Shown here: positions 8,101 to 11,238 of the stretch, piece by piece | Layout of the letters: each line of letters starts with the position of its first letter | Position numbering within the stretch: the first letter of the stretch is position 1 | Assembly (NCBI GenBank): GCA_002386465.1 | Contig: DGIT01000134.1 | Coordinates: forward strand, 1-11,238 | Direction: 5' to 3' | Length of the DNA: 11,238 nucleotides | DNA from: Burkholderiales bacterium UBA4615 | GTDB taxonomy: Bacteria > Pseudomonadota > Gammaproteobacteria > Burkholderiales > Burkholderiaceae_E | Translations under genes and position numbers: made by a program | Notes under the pieces: generated by a model | Databases searched by the model: none | Told to the model about the DNA's origin: nothing | Seen by the model: the letters and a program-made list of their open reading frames with translations, nothing else

Positions 8101-8229
8101 TCCGCGACTGTTTCAAGCCCTCGATCGGGCGAGCAGGAGTCCGGGCTTGCCCGGCATTGGGGCGCTGCCACGGTGACGTGACAGCGGTGTGAGGCTTGCC
8201 GAAAGGCAGTTCTTTGAAAGGCATCAAAG
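8101..8229 (+). other. bchZ-pufB intergenic leader with inverted repeats, no pufQ
   Basis: These 129 bases hold no credible ORF. In Rhodobacter, pufQ fills this place. Visible structure: a 7-bp inverted repeat CAAGCCC (8114-8120) / GGGCTTG (8143-8149), a small CTCG/CGAG stem inside it (8120-8133), and a competing CCGGG-CTTG-CCCGG hairpin at 8141-8154. The region may be a processing or stability element of the puf mRNA leader, or a partial terminator for bchZ transcripts; there is no U-tract, so an intrinsic terminator is unlikely. GAAAGG at 8216-8221 is the pufB ribosome binding site. No TGT-N12-ACA site was seen. Confidence 0.45.
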
Positions 8230-8373
8230 ATGGCTGACAAAGTGAATCCGTCCGGTCTTACGGACGCGGAGTGCCAGGAATTCCACCAGTACTACCTGCA
8301 GGGTTACATCCTGTGGGCCGTGGGCGCATTCATTGCCCACAGTCTGGTGTGGATCTGGCGCCCCTGGTTCTGA
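8230..8373 (+). CDS. pufB: PufB, light-harvesting 1 beta polypeptide
   Basis: A 47-residue single-span membrane protein of the core antenna. It starts MADKVNPSGLTDAECQEFH and ends WIWRPWF, both typical of LH1 beta chains. His37 in the transmembrane helix is the bacteriochlorophyll ligand, and His19 is the conserved upstream histidine 18 residues before it. Trp46 is at +9 from the ligand, a position that usually hydrogen-bonds the pigment. The N-terminus is cytoplasmic and the helix runs about residues 23-43. The ATG at 8230 has GAAAGG 8 bp upstream. It is normally followed within a few bases by pufA, but here another gene lies between them. Confidence 0.95.
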   Translation: MADKVNPSGLTDAECQEFHQYYLQGYILWAVGAFIAHSLVWIWRPWF

Positions 8374-8402
8374 CGAAGTAACCAGCGACTAAGGAGGCAG
8401 TG

Positions 8403-8627
8403 ATGGCGCAGGCGCATATCAATCAACACACCGGCGAATTCAGCAAACCGCTTGAGGGACTCCATCTGGTGTTCATCGTGCTGTTCGCGGCTTTTCTGGT
8501 GCTTGCCCTGTGCGGGCAGCTGCTCACCTGGAACTGGCGCACCTGGCTGCCAGGGGCAGAAGGCGCGGGATCGTTGTGGCACGGCGTGAAGTCTGCCGTC
8601 TACACGGTCATTTCCCACCTCAGTTAG
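8403..8627 (+). CDS. Unassigned 74-residue single-span membrane protein between pufB and pufA
   Basis: I do not recognise this protein with confidence. It has a polar, histidine-containing N-terminus (residues 1-18), one strongly hydrophobic helix at about 20-42 (LVFIVLFAAFLVLALCGQLL), a Trp-rich interface WNWRTWLPG at 43-51, and an amphipathic tail ending SAVYTVISHLS. The consensus AAGGAGG at 8391-8397, 5 bp before the ATG at 8403, argues strongly for translation; a GTG three bases earlier is less likely. The gene is 29 bp after pufB and 13 bp before pufA. Size and topology recall PufQ (also about 74 residues, one span, absent from its usual place here), but similarity in the tail is weak. 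It also could be an accessory core-complex polypeptide in the manner of PufX, protein W or LH1 gamma. There is no LH-type His-x-x-x pigment site in the middle of the helix, so it is probably not an antenna chain. Confidence 0.8.
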   Translation: MAQAHINQHTGEFSKPLEGLHLVFIVLFAAFLVLALCGQLLTWNWRTWLPGAEGAGSLWHGVKSAVYTVISHLS

Positions 8628-8640
8628 AAAGGACTAAAAC

Positions 8641-8841
8641 ATGTGGCGTTACTGGCGAATCGTCGATCCGCGCAAAGCGATCATCCTCACGGGGCTTCTG
8701 ATTGCTTTCGTGTCGACGAGCATCCACTTGATCCAGATCAGTGGCGATCGTTACAACATCAACTCCTGGCATCCCGACACCGTGAAAGCGGCGGCGGCCC
8801 GGGCGGCTGCATCGCAAAACGCAGCCAACCCGAGCAAGTAA
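8641..8841 (+). CDS. pufA: PufA, light-harvesting 1 alpha polypeptide
   Basis: A 66-residue LH1 alpha chain. It opens MWRYWRIVDPRKAI, matching the cytoplasmic Trp/Asp-Pro-Arg motif of the family, and has one transmembrane helix at about 14-34 with the bacteriochlorophyll ligand at His29 (STSIHLIQIS). The segment after the helix, GDRYNINSW, differs from the usual LSTxxxNW form: the residue at +11 from the ligand is Ile40 rather than Trp, and the first Trp is Trp43 at +14. The periplasmic tail, about 20 residues, is rich in Ala, with three basic residues. The ATG at 8641 has AAAGGA at 8628-8633. A stable hairpin follows the gene. It pairs with pufB to form the LH1 ring around the PufL/PufM reaction centre. 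Confidence 0.93.
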   Translation: MWRYWRIVDPRKAIILTGLLIAFVSTSIHLIQISGDRYNINSWHPDTVKAAAARAAASQNAANPSK

Positions 8842-8862
8842 CGGGAGCGTTCCAAGCGAACG

Positions 8863-8902
8863 GACTGGCGCGGCCGGGTCTTCAGCACCGGTTGCGCCTG
8901 TC
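8863..8902 (+). promoter_or_regulatory. pufA-pufL intercistronic stem-loop
   Basis: A long RNA hairpin: 5' arm 8863-8879, loop CTTCAGC 8880-8886, 3' arm 8887-8902. Pairing runs GAC/GTC, one T-T mismatch, then 11 continuous pairs including two G-U, a one-base G bulge, and a closing T-A pair. In purple bacteria a hairpin at this place protects the 3' end of the pufBA transcript segment from exonucleases, so more antenna than reaction centre is made. A short A-run follows (8906-8912), but there is no U-tract, so this is not a classic terminator. The fold is read by eye; the role is from the known puf system. Confidence 0.7.
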
Positions 8903-8966
8903 AGGAAAAAAATAGGCTCTTCGTGTTGCCCGGGAACAGGGTGCACGCAGTGCGGAGGATCCAGAC

Positions 8967-9794
8967 ATGGCCATGCTGAGTTTTGAAAGAAAGTACCGGG
9001 TTCGCGGCGGCACCCTCGTCGGAGGCGACCTGTTCGACTTCTGGGTGGGCCCGTTCTTCGTGGGCTTCTTCGGTATCACCACCGCGTTCTTCACGCTTGT
9101 GGGCACCGCAATGATTCTGTGGAGTGCGGCCATGGGCCCAACCTGGAATCTCTGGCAGATCAGCATCGCGCCGCCGGATCTTTCCTACGGGTTGCGCATG
9201 GCGCCGATGATGGAAGGCGGGCTGTGGCAGATCATCACCGTGTGTGCACTGGGCGCCTTCGTGTCCTGGATGCTGCGCGAGGTGGAGATCTCCAGAAAGC
9301 TCGGCATGGGTTACCACGTGCCTGTGGCTTTCGGCTTTGCGATCTTTGCGTACTTCACCTTGCAGGTGATCCGACCGGTGCTGATGGGCGCGTGGGGCCA
9401 TGCGTTCCCGTACGGCATCTACAGTCACCTGGACTGGGTGAGCAACGTCGCCTACCAGTACCTGCATTTTCACTACAACCCTGCGCATGCGATTGCCGCG
9501 AGCCTGTTCTTCGCGACAACGCTGGCCCTGTCGATGCACGGCGGCCTGGTGCTCTCGGCGACCAACCCCAAGAAGGGTGAGGTCGTGAAGACACCGGAGC
9601 ATGAAGACACGTTCTTCCGTGACTTCATCGGCTACTCGGTCGGCACGCTGGGCATTCACCGCCTGGGTTTGTTCCTGGCACTGGCTGCAGTGTGGTTTGC
9701 CGCCCTGTGCATCGTGATCAGCGGTCCGTTCTGGACCCGCGGCTGGCCTGAATGGTGGGGCTGGTGGCTGAACCTGCCGATCTGGCGTTCCTGA
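8967..9794 (+). CDS. pufL: PufL, photosynthetic reaction centre L subunit
   Basis: A 275-residue, five-helix membrane protein that with PufM holds the special pair, accessory bacteriochlorophylls, bacteriopheophytins, quinones and non-haem iron. Counting the initial Met, ligands are His154 (accessory BChl), His174 (special pair) and His191 and His231 (iron); each is one above the classical L153/173/190/230. Other classical residues are present: Glu105 (L104), Tyr163 (L162), His169 (L168), and Glu213, Asp214 and Ser224 of the QB site. The N-terminus MAMLSFERKYRVRGGTLVGG is near-invariant. The C-terminus stops soon after WWGWWLNLPIW, a little shorter than in Rhodobacter. The ATG at 8967 has GGAGG at 8954-8958. 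No anomaly was seen in the catalytic core. Confidence 0.98.
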   Translation: MAMLSFERKYRVRGGTLVGGDLFDFWVGPFFVGFFGITTAFFTLVGTAMILWSAAMGPTWNLWQISIAPPDLSYGLRMAPMMEGGLWQIITVCALGAFVSWMLREVEISRKLGMGYHVPVAFGFAIFAYFTLQVIRPVLMGAWGHAFPYGIYSHLDWVSNVAYQYLHFHYNPAHAIAASLFFATTLALSMHGGLVLSATNPKKGEVVKTPEHEDTFFRDFIGYSVGTLGIHRLGLFLALAAVWFAALCIVISGPFWTRGWPEWWGWWLNLPIWRS

Positions 9795-9821
9795 ACCAGG
9801 CCCGCGTCGAGGAGATCCATC

Positions 9822-11192
9822 GTGGCTGAATATCAGAACCTGTTTACCGCGGTCCAACCGACTGGTCCGCTGCATGGCGGTGTGCCGCTACCCCGGGAAG
9901 ACTGGGAGCGCACCGGCAAACCCTTTCTCGTGCATCTGCTGGGACGGCTGGGCAATGCCCAGATCGGTCCGGTGTACCTCGGCGGCCTGGGTGTGGCGTC
10001 GCTGGTGTTCGGGACCGCTGCCTTCAACATCATCGGCTTCAACATGCTGGCCTCGGTCGGTTGGAATCCGATTGAACTGATCCGGCAACTGTTCTGGTTG
10101 GCCCTGGAGCCGCCCGCACCGGCTTATGGCCTGAGCATCCCGCCTCTGCAACAGGGCGGCTGGTGGCTGATCGTCGGCTTTCTGCTCACTGTCTCGATGA
10201 TGCTGTGGTGGGCACGCACCTATCGGCGCGCGCGTCAGCTCGGCATGGGCACGCATATCGCCTGGGCGTTTGCTGCGGCCATCTGGCTCTATCTGGTGTG
10301 CGGCTTCTTCCGCCCCATCATGATGGGCAGCTGGTCTGAAGCGGTGCCCTTCGGTGTATGGCCGCACCTGGACTGGGTGTCGGCGCTGTCCTTGCGCCAT
10401 GGCAATCTCTTCTACAACCCGTTCCACGCGCTGTCGATCGTCTTCCTGTACGGGTCGGTACTGCTGTTCGCCATGCACGGCGCCACCATCCTGGCCGTCA
10501 GCCGCTTCGGTGGTGACCGTGAGATCGAACAGATCATCGACCGTGGCACGGCAACAGAGCGCGCTGCGCTCTTCTGGCGCTGGACAATGGGCTTTAACGC
10601 CACGATGGAGTCGATCCACCGTTGGGCATGGTGGTTCGCGGTGCTGTCTCCGCTCACGGGTGGTATCGGCATCCTGCTCACCGGTCCTGTCGTTGACAAC
10701 TGGTATCTGTGGTCTGCCAAACATGGTGTGGTGCCGTCCTACCCGGCCACCTACAAAGTGGTGGTTGATCCGGCCCTGCAGGCAGCGCGCGCCACACCGG
10801 CTGCACTGACCGCCGCAGCACCAGCCGCAGCAGCTGTTGCAGCGGTGGCTGATGTGACCCGCACTCCGGACGGCGCCACCGTGTTCTTCAAGGTGGCCTC
10901 CACCGAAATCACCCCGACCCAGGCGGAAGTGCTCACGGAACTGGCCAACGAACTGAAGGGCAAACCGCAGTTCAAAGCCACGATTTCCGGTTACCACTCG
11001 GCCACCGGTGATCTGGCTCAGAACCAGGAACTGGCGAAGGGTCGTGCCTTCGCGGTGCGTGACTTCCTGGGCAAGGCCGGCATTGGCGAAGACCGTCTGG
11101 TCCTCGAGAAGCCGCTGCAGACCGAGGCCAACATTTCTGGTGAAGATCCGGTCGCACGTCGCGTCGAAATCAAAGTCGCAGGAGGCAACTGA
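9822..11192 (+). CDS. pufM: PufM, reaction centre M subunit with C-terminal OmpA-like extension
   Basis: A 456-residue protein, whereas M subunits usually have about 305-330 residues. Residues 1-308 are a normal M chain: GNAQIGPVYLG near the N-terminus, five membrane helices, His182 (accessory BChl), His202 (special pair), Tyr210, His219, Glu234 and His266 (iron) and Trp252 (QA), all at the same numbers as in Rhodobacter sphaeroides. The core ends NWYLWSAKHGVVPSYP, resembling tetraheme-cytochrome-containing reaction centres. The frame then continues through an Ala/Pro linker (about 317-346) into an OmpA-like module (about 350-452) ending ARRVEIKV. M chains end on the periplasmic side, so the module would be periplasmic. 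No stop or frameshift separates the parts. The start at 9822 is an ATG (GTGGCT context one frame off; MAEYQNLF is the family N-terminus) with GAGGAG at 9808-9813. The stop overlaps pufC by one base. Confidence 0.96.
   Translation: MAEYQNLFTAVQPTGPLHGGVPLPREDWERTGKPFLVHLLGRLGNAQIGPVYLGGLGVASLVFGTAAFNIIGFNMLASVGWNPIELIRQLFWLALEPPAPAYGLSIPPLQQGGWWLIVGFLLTVSMMLWWARTYRRARQLGMGTHIAWAFAAAIWLYLVCGFFRPIMMGSWSEAVPFGVWPHLDWVSALSLRHGNLFYNPFHALSIVFLYGSVLLFAMHGATILAVSRFGGDREIEQIIDRGTATERAALFWRWTMGFNATMESIHRWAWWFAVLSPLTGGIGILLTGPVVDNWYLWSAKHGVVPSYPATYKVVVDPALQAARATPAALTAAAPAAAAVAAVADVTRTPDGATVFFKVASTEITPTQAEVLTELANELKGKPQFKATISGYHSATGDLAQNQELAKGRAFAVRDFLGKAGIGEDRLVLEKPLQTEANISGEDPVARRVEIKVAGGN
10869..11180 (+). 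other. OmpA-like (peptidoglycan-binding-type) domain coding segment within pufM
   Basis: PufM residues about 350-453. The order of OmpA C-terminal elements is intact: strand TVFFKVASTEIT, helix TQAEVLTELANELK, strand KATISGYHSATG (390-396 in place of GYTDxxG), the helix NQELAKGRAFAVRDFLGKAG with conserved Asn401 and Arg408, and a final ARRVEIKV strand. The aspartate of the TD motif that binds diaminopimelate is replaced by Ser393. The family assignment follows from these motifs; peptidoglycan binding is uncertain because of that substitution. The pattern resembles the OmpA-like tail that I recall on some betaproteobacterial cytochrome oxidase subunit II proteins. Confidence 0.82.
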
Positions 11193-11238
11193 TGAGACAG
11201 GCTCTTTCACTGCGTGCACTCCTGCTGCCGGTGCTTGC
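11192..11238 (+). CDS. pufC: PufC, reaction centre tetraheme cytochrome c subunit (3' truncated by window)
   Basis: Only the first 15 codons are visible (MRQALSLRALLLPVL). The start ATG overlaps the pufM stop by one base (TGATG) and has GGAGG at 11181-11185, 6 bp upstream. The residues form a basic N-terminus followed by a hydrophobic stretch, as in an export signal; PufC is usually a periplasmic lipoprotein, but the lipobox cysteine and CxxCH haem motifs would lie beyond the window. The assignment rests on position after pufM, the signal-like start and the M-chain C-terminus of the cytochrome-bearing type. Another exported protein is possible. Confidence 0.65.
   Translation, partial: MRQALSLRALLLPVL

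Noticed and set aside
8141..8154. Intrinsic terminator after bchZ
   Set aside because: The hairpin is short and no T-run follows it.
8403..8627. The 74-residue ORF as a second LH1 or LH2 antenna chain
   Set aside because: Histidine 21 sits at the start of the helix, not in the pigment-ligand context of alpha or beta chains, and the typical N- and C-terminal antenna motifs are missing.
8901..9875. A 324-residue open frame on the minus strand across pufL
   Set aside because: It is antisense to an unambiguous pufL and is rich in His/Arg/Gln with no domain.
10770..10868. The Ala/Pro-rich part of pufM as a frameshift or assembly junction
   Set aside because: The frame is continuous, codon use matches the flanks, the two sides are both periplasmic in topology, and Ala/Pro linkers are normal between fused domains; an error cannot be fully excluded from one sequence.
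9888..11219. A 443-residue open frame on the minus strand across pufM
   Set aside because: It mirrors pufM including the extension, has low-complexity Arg/Gly/His-rich content and no recognisable domain, so it is a codon-bias shadow.
1..11238. CRISPR arrays, tRNA or rRNA genes, insertion sequences
   Set aside because: No regularly spaced repeats, cloverleaf-like segments or transposase motifs were seen; the window is almost wholly filled by photosynthesis genes.

Overview
The window is a stretch of a photosynthesis gene cluster from a purple (anoxygenic phototrophic) proteobacterium. All recognised genes lie on the + strand. The base composition is GC-rich, so long antisense ORFs shadow the real genes. 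The gene order (bchO, crtE, crtF, bchC, bchX, bchY, bchZ, pufB, pufA, pufL, pufM, pufC) is the familiar superoperonal layout of purple bacteria. The co-directional cluster, a pufC after pufM, and an OmpA-like module of a type I associate with Burkholderiales suggest a betaproteobacterium. That placement is inference; the sequence alone does not fix the genus.

Layout. Positions 1-714 hold the 3' part of bchO (magnesium-chelatase-associated hydrolase). A 120-bp gap with a perfect TGTC-N10-GACA site leads into crtE (GGPP synthase) and crtF (carotenoid O-methyltransferase). The 185-bp crtF-bchC gap carries two PpsR/CrtJ-type palindromes exactly 8 bp apart over a plausible sigma70-type promoter. 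Then come bchC and bchXYZ (chlorophyllide oxidoreductase), tightly packed with short overlaps. After a 129-bp leader with inverted repeats come the puf genes: pufB (LH1 beta), an unassigned 74-residue single-span membrane protein, pufA (LH1 alpha), a strong intercistronic hairpin, pufL, pufM and the first 15 codons of pufC.

How the genes work together. CrtE and CrtF act early and late in carotenoid synthesis. BchXYZ reduces chlorophyllide to the bacteriochlorin level and BchC oxidises the 3-hydroxyethyl group, giving bacteriochlorophyllide a. PufB/PufA form the LH1 antenna around the PufL/PufM reaction centre, and PufC is its tetraheme electron donor. The PpsR-type sites predict repression of the pigment genes by oxygen or light, with readthrough into puf.

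Two things are out of the ordinary. First, pufM is far longer than usual: a complete M subunit with all pigment and iron ligands continues in frame through an Ala/Pro-rich linker into an OmpA-like domain, which topology places in the periplasm beside the cytochrome. Second, an extra small membrane-protein gene with a consensus ribosome binding site sits between pufB and pufA, which are normally adjacent, while no pufQ is found in its usual place before pufB. The LH1 alpha chain also lacks the usual tryptophan 11 residues after its bacteriochlorophyll-binding histidine.
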